Positions 10,481 to 23,090 of a stretch of 64,000 nucleotides of DNA are shown in pieces. The first letter of the stretch is position 1. Each line of letters starts with the position of its first letter. This DNA is from Populus alba. Lineage: Eukaryota > Streptophyta > Magnoliopsida > Malpighiales > Salicaceae. Location of the stretch: the NCBI RefSeq assembly GCF_005239225.2, contig NC_133300.1:20325584-20389583 (forward strand), in the 5' to 3' direction. The notes under the pieces were generated by a model, which saw only the letters and a program-made list of their open reading frames with translations, searched no databases and was not told the origin of the DNA. Made by a program: the position numbers and the translations under genes.

Positions 10481-11593
10481 AAGATCATTTTAGTGGGACA
10501 AAGGAGCAGGTAGTTTTAGCCTTTTGGGGTTAATTTAGTTTCACATCCTTGAACTTTTATGTTTTTATCTAATGCGTCCCTCTGTAGATTAATTGCTTTA
10601 ATATAACCCTCCTCCTAAACCTATATACCCTTAAGAGAACAAATGGGTTGTTTTGCTCATTTTGAATATATATATCTATATAGTTTGTTTCTCAATTTTT
10701 GACTTTTTCATTTCTAAAATCTAAAACTGAAAAAAAATATTTTTTAATTAGTGTTCTTGGTTTGAATTCTCAAATCGATTCTTTCAGTTCAATTTAGATT
10801 GATTTATACAAATATTATAAATAATTTGATTATATTTCTCACCCTCACATTGAATTGATAATGCAATAACGACAACAAAATAGATATTAGCAATGTTGCT
10901 TATGAAAAGATTATTCAGAATTTATATATAGCTATTTTATTCAAATTTTATATGAGGTTAAACCGAGGTGAATTCTTTTAACAATATGAAATGTCCGAAA
11001 TTCACTCCAAATACTTAATTTCTAAGATAGGTATTTTAAAGATGAAACGACAGAATTGAATAATGTTCAACAACACAAATTAAAATCATTTTTTTTTAAT
11101 TATTATTTTTTCAATCCTATATTCAATAAGATTGGATATTGCGTGTATTTCACTTGTCCCCAACTCACGAGACCATCACAAAATGCAATTCCCTCTCCCT
11201 CTCTCTATATATCTTATGATGCATGTAGCATTCAAAATGTATTGGCTGATATTAATTTTAGTGCTTCCCTTTTTTAAATTAAACTTCTTGTAATTTTTTT
11301 AATCTAAAATTTCTTAAAGTTAAGTGCAAGCGTTATCAAATTGCTATTATCTGTCAACTGACTTGTTTCGATTGACCGATTGGTTTATATCAGTCGATTG
11401 TTTAAGAAGTAATATGGTCTTTTTCGGTCATGTTCAATTTATTTTGTATATAGGATTCAATTTCTAGTTTTTGAATTTATATTTTTTTTTACTTCACATA
11501 GGTTTAGTTGATACAACTCCAGTTGATCCTTAGTGAGTCGATTCGCTTCGTTTCCATTTGCTTTCTCTTGTTTTTTTGTTTTTTTCAGGTGAG

Positions 11594-11639
<46 letters not shown>

Positions 11640-12650
11640 TACGAAATAATGAGTGTTATTGTAATTATTGATTATATAAGTTTGATTAGTTGTTGTTATT
11701 ATTATTCTGTTTTCTTCTTAAATACTCATCATATGCTTGTTTGATTTGAACTTGATACATATATTTTTTATACTTGTTTAGATGTTACCATGCTTACATT
11801 ATGAATCTTGATAATAAATCATTAATTTTATATCAATGTTATTTATTCATTTGAGCTCATGATTCTTGTTACCCCATTTAGACCATGGTCAAAAAACTCT
11901 AAACTAATAAAGAGTAATTAGTTACTTTATGCTAACAAAGACTAATTAGCGTATGTGTAAATGATATTTTGTTTTCTAATTGGTGAGTAGGATGTCAGTA
12001 CTATGCGGCTTAACCTCCCACATTTATATATATAAACAAGTAGGATGTTAGTAATATGATACGTAATTCTGACATGCATTCTTTTTTTGTACACCATTTA
12101 ATATTATACATTTGATATAAATGTTTTGTTTTGTACTTGATTTATGCAATCGTATTTACTTATCTTAAAATACATATTAACATATATTATAGTTATTACC
12201 TCTCACTAAGTATTTGAACTTACCTTTCCATTCATATTTTTTTCAAGTATTTAGTTTAGTTTTAGTAGCAAGATCTTTTGGTTGTGTTCTTTCTGCTTCT
12301 TTGAGTCAGTATGACTTGTTTTATTAAATTAAACTTCTTTTAATTTTTTTTTATCTAAAATTTTTTAGAGTTCGGTGCGAGCTTTATCAAACTGTAAGGT
12401 TGTAATGATTTATTTCAACATTATTATTTTAATTAAAAAATATAAAAAAATTTATAAGAAATTGATTTCTTAGACATGTTTATATGTAAATATTATTGTT
12501 ATTAAATTCAGTCAGTCAAGCAGGTTAATCCGATAACTCATTGGTCTGACCTCTAACTTAAGTCAGGTTTTAAAATAAATAATTGGAAATTAATCCATTT
12601 AAAATCTAGTTTGATTGAGTCTCCATTTAGCCCTCTGCACTGCCCTATAA
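10481..12650. other. Intergenic, AT-rich
   Basis: 10481-10625 is the MinD 5' flank fragment also found at 39230-39375. Beyond it there is no coding signal. An (AT)n microsatellite spans about 11596-11636. A related sequence pair at 11270-11345 and 12322-12395 (attaaacttctt...ctaaaa) suggests the ends of an old insertion, but termini are not clear. Confidence 0.6.
11596..11636. repeat. (AT)n microsatellite
   Basis: About twenty AT dinucleotides in a row. Confidence 0.97.
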
Positions 12651-12671
12651 TCTCTGTTCTTGATTTTTTTT

Positions 12672-12952
12672 TCTCAATTCGGTTGTTACTCTTATGATCT
12701 GGTTGGAAAGCCTGAAGATTCATATGAGAGACTCCGCGCACCTTTGGGCAATCTCTTCGGAGGAGGAGAAGCAGTTAGCATGGAGGACCATCAAGGATCT
12801 GTGCATGGAGCATACGCAGCTGGAATTATGGCTGCCGAGAGCTGTCAAAGACACCTATTAGAGAGACTTGGCTACGTCGATAATCTCCACCTAGTCCCTT
12901 CTAGAGGTGCAATCCATGATGCTACATTTCCTCTCCAAATCTCAAGGATGTG
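12672..12952 (+). pseudogene. Polyamine oxidase, last-exon relic
   Basis: The frame reads GCYSYDLVGKP, LRAPLGNLFGGGEAVS, HQGSVHGAYAAGIMAAE and ends SRM-stop at 12950-12952. These are the C-terminal FAD-binding strands of a peroxisomal-type plant polyamine oxidase, and SRM is a type-1 peroxisomal targeting signal. The family uses FAD to back-convert spermine or spermidine. Where intact enzymes have FFAGEA or FFGGEA this copy has LFGGGEA, and there is no upstream catalytic domain within the preceding 2 kb, nor a clear intron acceptor in front of the block. It is an orphan final exon, open throughout, left by duplication or loss of the rest. Confidence 0.82.
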
Positions 12953-13214
12953 AAATAATTTATCCACAGGTAAATAGGCATCATTCTCTATGTTGGTGTT
13001 GCTAAACTTGAGAAGCATATGTAATATGCTGATATTTCATTCTAGTTCGAGAACTTGAACAAGAACTTCTCTACATTTTATTATATCATCCTCAACACTG
13101 AGTCTCCATTTCGCTTGTTTTTCGGTACAAAATACATCACATGTGCACACCTGAATACTCATTAAGTCCGTTAACTTAGAGATCAAATCAGTTATATTCA
13201 TTGATCAAACTCTC

Positions 13215-14490
13215 ATTAGTGCAGCAAAGCCCTGCATGGCCTCTGACCTCTAGTTGCAAATGGCTTGTATGATTGCATGTAGTCTTTCACCAACTCAGTC
13301 ACTGTATTATCTCGCTGCTAAATACTCTTCAGCCTGGCTTCCAGGGATAAGAAGAGTATCATAAATTTAGACGTTCATAGGTAGCTGTTAGTTTGAGAAC
13401 ATGACCTAGCTTTCCTCTGTAAACTATGCAAGCCATCCACTCATGCACTGCAGTTGAGCATAAGCCCTCAGCCTTCTTATTCCGGCAACACAGCATCGAC
13501 ATGGCACCTCAGATCCTGAAGGGATTCAAAAAGGAATGTGTCCCTTGTTATCTTCAATGACACCTGACAAGAAGGGGCGGATTGAAGAAGCAAGGATTCT
13601 TGTAGTAACCAGACACATTAGTGTCAAGCTATATTATAATTACCCCACAGAGGAACGAAATCCTTTTATCCGAACTAGTTATCTTGCCTACCAATGCCAT
13701 CACAAATAGCTGGAAGATCTCAGGATACCCCTTGTATGAAGCCCTAGAAATATCGCTGACATTAACAACGAAATTCGTCTCTATAGAAGCTTCTTCACCT
13801 CCCTCCTTCTCCTCGCTAGCTTGTCTAGTTGACTCGGAAGACCCGGGATCCAAAGCCAGACTTGAGCTAGGTTTCTAGTTGAACTAGACAAAACATTGAT
13901 TCGGCCAAACATGTTCTACTCTAATTGAGTTTTTAGCGACCCAACTGACCTAACTAAACCTGGTTTGGTCACTGTCTTGTAAAAAAACAGAACAAATCAA
14001 TGTTCCGTAAAAAAACCAAAACATTACCGTTTTAATAAATTGATTAACCCGATGACTCTTGAGTTGACCTAGTGATACAATAATTCAAGTTATTTTTCAA
14101 GTTGGATCGTGTTTAACTAACATGCTTTTAAATATCCTCCATACCTGTCTTCATATTAATTGAAGTCAATTTTCAATCATTCATACTAATCTCCATCTTC
14201 ATTGGATAGGAAAATAAAAATCATACAAATTATTTTAGATTTATATTAAAGAAATTATGAGTATATTAAATTTTGTTATATATCTACAGAGGATGGAGGA
14301 TACTTTATTACGTGTCTATACTTGAACAAGCTGAAGATCTTTCTCTCTCTCTCTCTCTCTGGATACAAAAATCTCTCTGACCTTTATTTAGATTTGGATA
14401 GTGAAAGCGAATCTCATTGGAATCGAATTTGCGATCCTAAGTTCAACCCAATGGGTGTCAGCATCAATGGGCACATGGTTTCATGGAAGG
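13215..14490 (-). pseudogene. DJ-1 relic (tandem copy of the DJ-1D-like gene)
   Basis: Three degraded pieces match the neighbouring DJ-1 gene in the same minus orientation. 13215-13567 corresponds to exon 4, with many substitutions and small indels. 13646-13760 corresponds to the end of exon 3 (YKGYPEIFQLFVMALVGK against the gene's YEGHPEFIQLFVRALGEQ). 14430-14490 matches the exon-3 part around DAGAHWVEP. The last two are separated by about 650 bp of unrelated sequence. Importantly, the exon 3/intron 3 boundary here reads TGTGGG/GTAATT, a good donor, whereas the larger gene has CTAAGT. A short open frame at complement 13629-13853 is only part of this relic. Confidence 0.8.
13870..14429. other. 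Sequence splitting the DJ-1 relic
   Basis: AT-rich sequence with degenerate gagttgacctag/aacccgatgac-type repeat phrases like those at 35330-35860, and a (CT)n run at 14338-14360. No gene seen. Confidence 0.5.
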
Positions 14491-14499
14491 GGCACTCAG

Positions 14500-14680
14500 T
14501 CATCATTGATTCGCACGACCAACAATTCTAAAAGTTGTTCCTTTGTAGTCGCTAGTTTGAGTCCTATAAATTTTAGAACCAATAAAGACTTACATGGTCA
14601 TTAACTTCAAGATCCGTGAGATTAGTTGAGATACACGCAAGCTATCCCGAACACCCACATTACAAAAAAAAAAAAAAGTT
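14500..14680 (+). mobile_element. SINE-like retroposon
   Basis: The block has a B-box-like agtttgagtcc near 14552-14562, then gagattagttgagatacacg and caagctatcccgaacaccc, and it ends in a run of A at about 14665-14678. The gattagtcgaggtg...caagctggcccggacacc body with an A-tail is the known shape of a widespread plant tRNA-derived SINE; this copy is degraded. It lies immediately upstream (plus-strand left) of the DJ-1 relic fragment's end. Confidence 0.5.
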
Positions 14681-14870
14681 ATTACTTTGAACAATATGAA
14701 AGTCTATTTTTTCTCCGGGCAAAGATGAACACAAGTGACAAGGATTCCAATAACATATATGGAATCCATGTGTTATTTGATACAAGATGGGTTTCTGGAC
14801 CCAAACATGGTGTCTACATCGGTATGTTATTTGAAATAAGATACAGGCACATTATTTAACATGGTAGCAG

Positions 14871-17490
14871 CTAAAATGACACTTGAATACCAAGTAAGGC
14901 CATCAATTGAGAGACAAACTCAGGGTGCCCTGGCCAAGCAGCTCCAGTAACCAAGTTCTCATCAGTGTAGCAGCGATCTATTGGATCAGGTTCTAGCCAT
15001 GTTGCCCCTCCCAAGACAACATTCAGCTTCACTGCAGGATACGCGGTACATTTTCTTCCCTGCAAAGATGATTCGTATTAGCAATTATACAGCCTGGCAC
15101 ATCAAATAGCATAATATTTGTAATTCTATGATCAAGAGAATTACGTTCCAAATATAGAAGATAAAAGGGCCCTTGAAAACAATTCTCATGGAACTTTAAA
15201 TATGATAATCAAAGAGTTTGAATTTCACATGTGAAGATATAAGCCATGAGAAGTTGCATACGAAATTCTACAGAGCTAAATCTAATAAAAAAAGGCACCC
15301 AGACCGGAGTTAAAGTTTGTACAGGGAAAGACTTCTCATGGCTTATAATTTTAAATGTTAAAAGATGCATGGTAAAATTAATGTTTAAGCATTTCCATGT
15401 CTCCTTGAATGTTCAATGATGGCAGTTTTTCTAACAAACAAAAACATGTGCACACAACAATAAATTAGTTGCATTTGCACATATTCTAGGTGTGTTATGT
15501 GAAGAAAATACACCACATTCTTCGCAAGACAACACAAAACTACCTTAAGAACTCCGGCAGCAGCTAAGATCTGCTGCCCATGGCAGATAGATGCAACAGG
15601 CTTCTTAGAGTGCATGAATTCTTTCACCAAAGCAATCACTGTCTCATCCAGTGCCAAGTACTCTGGAGCCCGGCCTCCAGGAATGACAAGAGCATCATAA
15701 TTTGAGGCATCCAAACCTTCAAAGGTAGCTGTTAGAGTGAAACTATGACCAGGCTTCTCACTGTAAGTTTGGTCACCTTCAAAATCATGGACTGCAGTTG
15801 GGCAGGTGTCCCCGCCCTTCTTCTTGGGGCAAACTGCATCAGCATGGCACCCAAGAGCTTCAAGAGACTGAAAAGGAACAGTTACCTCGTAATCTTCCAT
15901 AAAATCCTGCAAGCAAGAACAAAAGAAGCAAGGATTCTTAGCAACTATGAGACAACACATGTTTCATAAGCATAACCTCAGTCAATGGGAAAAAAATTAA
16001 GAATTAAAAACAAATAATTAGAACTTAGCCCACAGAGAAACAAAATTTTCTTATCTGAACCAGTTATCTGTTCCCCCAGTGCCCTCACAAATAGTTGGAT
16101 GAACTCAGGATGCCCCTCATATGTAGCTCCGGTGATGATATTGCCATCAGCAACACAAGCTTTCATGGTTTCAGGTTCAACCCAATGAGCGCCAGCATCA
16201 ATGAGCACAGGTTTCACAGCAGGATATGCAGTGCATTTCCGACCTTTTACTGAATTTGCAGCTGCCAAGATCAATTGTCCATGGCAAACAGAGGCAATTG
16301 GCCTTCCTGAGTCAGAAAATTTCCTGACACAATCTAACACAGATTCGTTCATGGCAAGATATTCTGGAGCCCGTCCTCCAGGTATCACCAGCCCATCATA
16401 TTTGCAAAAATCAACTTCATCGAATGTTGCATTGAGAGTAAAATTATGACCACGACTCTCAGTATAAGTCTAAAATCAATAAAGTTCCAAAAAACACCTA
16501 TCAGAACTAAGTTTATGAAATTGATATATTATGCTTGGACTTTAATCAATCAGTAGAGCTACATCCAACAACAGGCTATTAGAAAAACAACACACATAAA
16601 TTATCATAAAAAAGGATCTTGATGAACACATAATGCATGTAAAATGATCATCACCACAACCATGCAATTATCAAAATTAGCACTCAGCACAACCCATCAA
16701 AGAAATTATCATATTAATATTATCACTACTACACTGCCACCACAACCGCAACCACCATCATCACTAAGATCACCACGGCCACTACAGGCTCTCATTTCAG
16801 TTTTCACAAAATTATTATTACATTAAGAAAATGTCTTTTATTACCTTATTAATTAATCAAAAATTAAAATTTAATAACAAATATATGTGAAGATTAGTCT
16901 CAAAGTATTAGATTTTATCCACTAAACTACCCAAAGAAGACATACAGCAATGATAAAACCCAATAATCTACACATTAAGAAGTAAAGTGTGAGGTAAGCA
17001 ATATATATAGAGAGAAAAAAAACATATTTTGAATAAGTTAAAATTAACTTTACAAATCCATAAAAAAGAAAGAAAGAAAAAAACCTTTCTTATATTCACC
17101 AATTATTGAAAAGAAAATGCTAAAACTAAAGCTTCGATGACTGAACTATAATAAGTTTTTTTTCAAAAAACAGCCAAAAAAAAAAGAATCCAATATGATG
17201 ATTAAATGTATATAATGAGGGAGAGAGTACCTGATAACCAGCAGAATCATGAATTGCAGTGCGGCAAATATCCCCAGCTTTCTTGCCAGGTCAAGCAGCA
17301 TAAACAGCAATCCCATAAGCCTGCAAAGCTTGAAATGGAATCATAGCCTACAAAAAACAAGAAGAACCCACAATTCTTCATCCTTCCAAGATTCAAGAAA
17401 CACTCCAAGATAGATAAAAAAAAAAAAAAAGCAGCCCACCTCATGATCTTCCATGTAATCACCACATAACAGTAAAACACTCTTGCCCAT
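14871..17490 (-). pseudogene. DJ1D: DJ-1D-like two-domain protein gene, disrupted
   Basis: Five exons fit on the minus strand: 17440-17490 (start MGKSVLLLCG), 17231-17347, 16029-16469, 15544-15906 and 14871-15059 (end GIQVSF, stop 14871-14873), all in phase, for about 386 residues, the usual length for plant DJ-1D. There are two DJ-1/PfpI domains, each with [11 protein letters not shown] and a nucleophile elbow (VCHGQ near residue 118, ICHGQ near residue 311). Family members act as glutathione-independent glyoxalases and protein repair factors. Two lesions are visible: the exon-2 codon expected to be Cys (in AACPGKKAGD) is TGA at 17291-17293, and the intron-3 donor is CTAAGT instead of GTAAGT at 16023-16028. 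All other junctions are canonical. So it is probably a recent pseudogene, unless these are sequence errors. A shorter product starting in exon 3 is conceivable. Confidence 0.85.
16707..17085. repeat. Intron-2 segment of DJ-1, duplicated at 27333-27708
   Basis: Roughly 375 bp, from attatcatattaatattatc to aactttacaaatccataaaa, recur almost unchanged and in the same orientation directly in front of the truncated CNL at 27717. Differences are a few substitutions and short indels. It includes a purine-poor, CACCAC-rich stretch. Confidence 0.92.
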
Positions 17491-20400
17491 TTTTTATGCT
17501 GAAAATTAAGCTTGAGCTTGAGTTCTTTCATAGTTCTATGCTTCTTCTTCTTTTTTCTTTTTCTTTTTTTTCACAGTTCAGTTTTTTCGATTATATTTTT
17601 TTCAATTATCTCATTTAATTGGTTTTTTTACTCATCCCTAGTGTTGGGTGTGCACCCACCACCTAGATGAGTGTGCTGCCCAACAAGGGTATTGTGCATG
17701 CACCCCAGCACTCCCTTAGGCTCAGTCACGCACCCCGAGCTCAACATCCATGGATCCAAGCAACACGTTTGGACTAGTTATTCATTTTTAATGAGCTCGA
17801 GCACCTTGTCTAAGCCCAACACTTATCAAATAATTTTTCTTTTTCACTGATCATATACATATTACTTCGAGTATATTGCAACTTAAAATATCAAAAGGGT
17901 GAAGTTACACTTTAACCCTTCTCTCCACAAAAGAACAAGATTCATGGGCTATTAATACACCATGAATCCTTCAAGCCAAATGTTCACAATCTTTTCATTT
18001 AACATATATATTGTTAGAGTCTATTTCTCTAAAATGTTATTGCACTCTCTTTCTATAAAATTATTGAATTTACCATTGAAAAGTCCATATATCCATCAAA
18101 AGAGATCTTTTGCAGGTACTAGTTAGAGGTTACTTGGCTTACTAGACACTACACGCTATTATCAAAACTATCGGTCACCACAATTATCAATCCCTAGGCT
18201 TTCCATATTAAGTTATCAAATATCTTGACTATGGAGAATGAATGATATTACTTTAACTAAGAGATCAATAAATTATCCAACATATCAGTTTTATTCTTAA
18301 GCATCTTGGGTTCAAGATTTATCAGTGATTGATTAGTATTTTTGCATTTTCATACCCATTATTATTAATTGTGTATTGTTCATATTTTTAAATCTAATTT
18401 TTATAAAATTAATTAGCATCATCACTGAAAACTCTTGAGAAAATACGTAAGATAGGATAGGTCATGATCATCTTTGATCTCTGATGTATCTCAGATTCTA
18501 AGAGAGATATCACTTGGTTTTCTACCAGGGTTGTTTATGCTATTGTGCTTACTGCTTAGGAAGTTCTAAGTAAAGGATAGATTCTTAAGAAGATTTTTTT
18601 TCCAAAGTAAAACATTTGATGACCATAATACATTCGTTCATTCTAAGTAAAGGATATATATTTTTATTTTTATTTTACTTTCTTTTTTCTCCCTGGCCAT
18701 GTTCGAAAGAAAATATTTTAGGACTAGTTTGGCCCGCGTCCCAAATACTAGTAGACCCATAGCCTATTAAAACTCTTAAGAGTCCATGAATCCAATATCC
18801 CAGCAAAACTTCGAAAAACTCTCACCGTTTCCTTTTTTTTTTTTATATATGGTTATGTTACATAGTATAAATAATAAAAAATAAATGAGAATGTACTTAA
18901 TTAATTAAACAATATATTCCCTCTGTAGCAGCTTGAAAAGAGTAGTAAAATTAATGCTATAAATGATTCAGAAATGGAAGGACCATATAGAGCCGTGCTC
19001 ATAAGAATTAGACTGTCATAGTAGCAAGCGAGCTAAGACCGATCCTTAATTCCTAAAAAAATAATGATTAAATTGCTAATATTATAAAAAAGACCGATCC
19101 ACAAACAAATAATGATTAAATCGCTAATATTATAAAAAAGAAAACAGCAGTTTAAACAAGCAATTCATGAACTACATTTCACACAACATGCTTAAAGATG
19201 GCATGTGTTTCATATTTACTTGTGTAAAAGACTTTAATATATATTCATAAATTTAGAATTTAGAATTTAGACTTTAACTGTGGGCAATCATGGGATTAAC
19301 ATATTCGTGTTTTAACTGCAAATATCTGTATACAAAGTTAAAATTACATTACGGAATAAAGTAAAGGGTGTGGCGTTTTTCCTCTTCGTCTCAATACTCA
19401 GAATTTACTGTGCGTTTTAGTTACGTTTGTTTTTATATTTTAAAATTATTTAAAAAAAATTAAAAATTAAATTTTTTTTATTTTAAATTAATATTTTTTA
19501 ATATTTTTAGATCATTTTAATACGTTAATATCAAAAATAATTTTAAAAAAAATAAAAAAAATATTATTTTAATATATTTTTTAATGAAAAGCACCCAAAC
19601 ATGCTTTCAATGCACTCATAATAAGTTTGTGTCTGATTTTTTTTTAATCTTAAAATGAGATTTTTTTATGTTTTTGAATTGTACTATTAAAAATAATTTT
19701 TTTTAAATAAAATAATTTATTTTAATATATTTCTAAACAAGTATCTCAATTTTAAATTAAGCATTAAAAATTTATTTGTAGGCAATAATCAACTCACTAC
19801 AAGACGAAAAAACAGCTGTTTGCTCTCTTTGATCTTTGCAAAAAGTTAGGGGTACCCAAATTCTACGAACCCATTTTACCCATCCACAAACCATTTTGAG
19901 TAAAAAAATACTTATGCCAAAGACAATAATTCAAACACATATCATAAAATACGGCAGGTTTTTTTTTTTTTTTTTGATGATGTAGGGTATTTTTTAAAGT
20001 TTTTTTTAAATATATTAAAATAATATTTTTTTTAAAACTATTTTTTATTTATATTTGCCATTAAAATATTTATAAAATACTAAAAATATTGTTTTGAATT
20101 TTTTATAAAAACTATTCAAAAATTAAAAATAAAAAAAAACATGGTTCAATTGCACTCCTTATTAATCATTTGAACAGATTTAATTAATTTGCCAACTTAA
20201 TGAATTGAAATATTTTCGCACAAAATGTTAAAGAGAGTTGCATAAAATAAAGTTGATCAATGCACACAACATTAAAGTAGAATTCTCATTTCCATCGTGC
20301 AACCACAAAAAAAAATATATATATATATATTATTTTTTAACAATGACAAATTACGCAAACATCATAAGAATATGAAAGATACAGATTGATAATTGCTGCC

Positions 20401-20540
20401 AGCGTGCGAATTTGCTAGGTAGCAGGGTTAACCATGCCTATTCCATGGGAGAAGCTACAACATACAATGCCTTTCCATACAACGTTTCATAGAAAAGTAC
20501 AAAATGTAACCTCCAAAATCACTACAGGAAAAGAGAGAAC
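17491..20540. other. Intergenic region with CNL-flank modules
   Basis: No gene is seen. 17491-17640 is pyrimidine-rich DJ-1 upstream DNA. 18425-18960 repeats CNL flank also present at 31005-31420 and 21300-21480 (cttgagaaaatacgtaagatagg, cagcaaaacttcg). 18955-19070 repeats 21480-21570. 19270-19405 repeats 34265-34400. 19420-19615 is an AT-rich dispersed repeat. 19765-19975 is a copy of the CNL promoter module (aaaacagctgtttgctctc, gccaaagacaataattcaaac). Confidence 0.6.
19420..19615. repeat. AT-rich dispersed repeat family, one of about six copies
   Basis: A shared plan (gtttgttt/gtgtttgg at one side, atattttaaaataatat core, cacccaaacatgc or caccc at the other) occurs here and near 20820-20960, 31420-31625, 34425-34560, 37690-37905 and 46195-46375. 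The rough inverted gtgtttgg/ccaaacac ends fit a MITE, but the AT richness makes the ends uncertain. Confidence 0.45.
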
Positions 20541-20800
20541 ATGAAAAAGGAAAGATCCCTATTCCATGGGAGAAGCTACAACACAATTGCGAAACTCAAG
20601 GATCATTGGCATATTAAAAAATTCACCATGATATTAACATATATCCCTGTTTTCCGAGCCACAATTTCAATTGATATCAAATATAATGCATCAAATAAGT
20701 TAATAATGTATTCAATTTATTATATATTATTTTCCCAGACAACTAGCATCCCACGTAGCCAATTCATAATTCACAGCGACAAATATAGCAACCAGGATTA
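20541..20800 (+). other. CNL upstream fragment
   Basis: The phrase ccatgggagaagctacaacac also occurs in front of the CNL at 42190 (about 42010) and near 37365. The following atattaacatatatccctg block matches 23330-23400 upstream of the intact CNL. The 86-codon frame here is not a gene. Confidence 0.55.
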
Positions 20801-20989
20801 GGAAATGGCGTTTCAAAAGATGTTTTATTAAAATTTATTTATTTTATTTAAAATTATTTCTATATATTTTTAGATAGTTTAGATGTGTTGATGTAAAAAA
20901 TATTTATAAAAATAAAAAAAAAATTTATTTTAAAATATATTTAAATAAAAAATATTTTACAGAACAACCACCGAAATACTTTTTGATAC

Positions 20990-21277
20990 CATTTTACTGG
21001 TGCCATTTTGGATGGCACATGGACACATTCAATCATCCAATCCAAATTAAAACATGGAAGATGCTGGCTTGCGTTATGTTCGCGAGTGGATCTCAAAATG
21101 TTTATTCCAAGATTATATTTTATTTCAAATGCATGATCTTGCATCATCATTGGCTCAAAATGAGTGCTCGATCATAGGCTCTCAAAACCATCAATTTTCC
21201 AAAACGACCCGTCATTTGTCATTCATTTCATTTTTTCATCAAACTCTCCCCAAGTCTCCAAATGAGCTCGACCATGT
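20990..21277 (+). pseudogene. CNL relic fragment (ARC2-LRR junction)
   Basis: About 290 bp correspond to the FWMAHG...MHDLASSLAQNE...TTRHLS part of the CNLs. Part of the block is deleted (the residues between ISKCLFQD and MHD are shortened) and the frame changes several times. It ends where homology stops at accatgtgag and CNL 5'-UTR-like sequence (gcggaactccactcttattcc) follows, so two distant parts of a CNL are juxtaposed. Confidence 0.85.
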
Positions 21278-21950
21278 GAGTTTTATTAAGCGGAACTCCA
21301 CTCTTATTCCAAAACCTTGAAAAACTCTCACCGTTACCTTTTTTTATATGGTTATGTTACGTAGTATAAATAATCAAATAAATTAAGAATGTACTTAATT
21401 TATTAAACAACATTTTCCCTCTTCAGCAGCTTGAAATTCGGGTGGAATTATGGTTCCTTGAGAAGAGTAGTAAAATTAATGCTATAAATGATTCAGAAAT
21501 GGAAGGACCATATAGAACCGTGCTCATAAGAATTAGACTGTCATGGTAGCCAGCGAGCTAAGACCGATCCTCAATTCCTATATGTATAGAACTTCAAAGC
21601 AGTATCTGCCTTATTTGGCCAATTACACAGAAACAATTAAGGATTAAATCGTTAATATTATGAAAAAGAAAACAGCCCTTTAAACAAGCAATTCATGAAG
21701 TGTATTTCACATAACATGCTTAAATATGACATGTATGTCCATGTGTTTAGGATTTAAAATTAAGGGTTTCTAATTACACAAAGGGACCCATCGGCAGAAG
21801 AATTATTGGGAATGTGGTTTTTGTTAAACAATAACCTCATAAAAAATAAAATGAAACCAATTATAAAACTAAATTCTCAATTAATTTAGTATCTAAGGAT
21901 GAAAAAAAAAACTAATTTAAAAAAAATAAAACTTACTAGACCCACGAACA
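21278..21950. other. CNL-flank module copy
   Basis: Repeats 18780-19180 (aactctcaccgtta, gaaatggaaggaccatatag, aagaccgatcctcaattcc). No gene. Confidence 0.6.
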
Positions 21951-23090
21951 GAGTCAATCAACCAAACCTGTGAATAGACCCATGAACTTTATAAAGTTTA
22001 ATAACATAACTTTTTCTAAAACTATTTTTTAAAAAATATATAGGAAGAAAATAGACGATAAAAAAATTAAGTTCAATTAAAAAAAAAAAGACACTCCACC
22101 AAACTCGTAAACCAGGGCAACCGGGGTTACCCTAGCAAACCCGCAAACAATGTTAACCTTATAGAAATGTAAAATAAAAGAAAATAAATTATGAAACCAA
22201 ATTCTTAATCATCCTAATATTAAAAAATAAAATCGATAAAAATAAATTTGAAAAAACAATCATGACAAAAATTCAAAAACATAAAGAAAAAAGAAAGAAA
22301 GTAAAACACTGTGGGTTACTATTTTCATTCACAGTGCAATGTGTGCAGATGAAAAATAGTTTCTTCTCGCCCTTTAATTTTTGTTATTTTATAAAGTTTA
22401 ATAACATGATTTTTCTCTAAAACTAGTTTTTAACTATATGAGAAAAAAATAGACTATAAAAAAAGTTAAGTTAAATTAAAAAAAAATAAAGACAATCCAC
22501 CAAACTTGTAAACCATAACAACCTTGTTTACCTTAGCAAACCCGTAAACCAGGTTAACCTTATATAAAAAAAAAACTAAAAAAAAAGTAAATTACGAAGC
22601 TAAATTCTTAACATTGTCAATTTTAAAAAGATAAAATCAACAAAAAAAAATTGAAAAAAAAATCATAACAAAAATTAAAAAAAAAAAAAAGCAAAGGAAA
22701 AAAGAAAGAAACACACTATGGATTACTATTGTGATCCATACTACAATTGGGAGAACAATGGTTTCCTTCGTATCTTTTAATTTTTATTACTTCATAAAAT
22801 TTAATAATATAGTTTTTATCTAAAATTATTTTTTTAATAATATGAGAAAAATAGAATAAAAATATTAAATTCAATTAAAAACCCACTAAATTTATAAACT
22901 GACACAATCTGTGTTATTTTGACAAACCCGCAAATCATGCTAAGCTCGTATAAAGACAAAATAAAATATAAAAAATTCTCAACCATCTCAATATTAAAAA
23001 ATAAAAAAAAATAATTTAAAAAAAATCATAACAAAAAAGAAAAAAATCATATATTAAAAAAAAAAAGATAAAAAAAATTGTAACAGTACA
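21950..23090. repeat. Degenerate tandem array, unit about 400 bp
   Basis: The landmark ctttataaagtttaataacat recurs at about 21987, 22391 and 22793, each followed by a ctaaaactattttt/atgagaaaaaatagac block, a ccaccaaactcgtaaacc block and an accttatagaaa block. That gives three units of roughly 400 bp. The same unit is arrayed at 32640-33780 and seen singly near 30700 and 38270. It lies just upstream of CNL promoters. Confidence 0.8.

Noticed and set aside
16644..16826. Small frame in DJ-1 intron 2
   Set aside because: Low-complexity CACCAC-type sequence with no protein features; the segment is duplicated as DNA at 27333.
17291..17293. TGA at a Cys position in DJ-1 as a selenocysteine codon
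   Set aside because: Land plants lack the selenocysteine machinery, and the same gene also has a broken splice donor; a nonsense mutation is the simpler reading.
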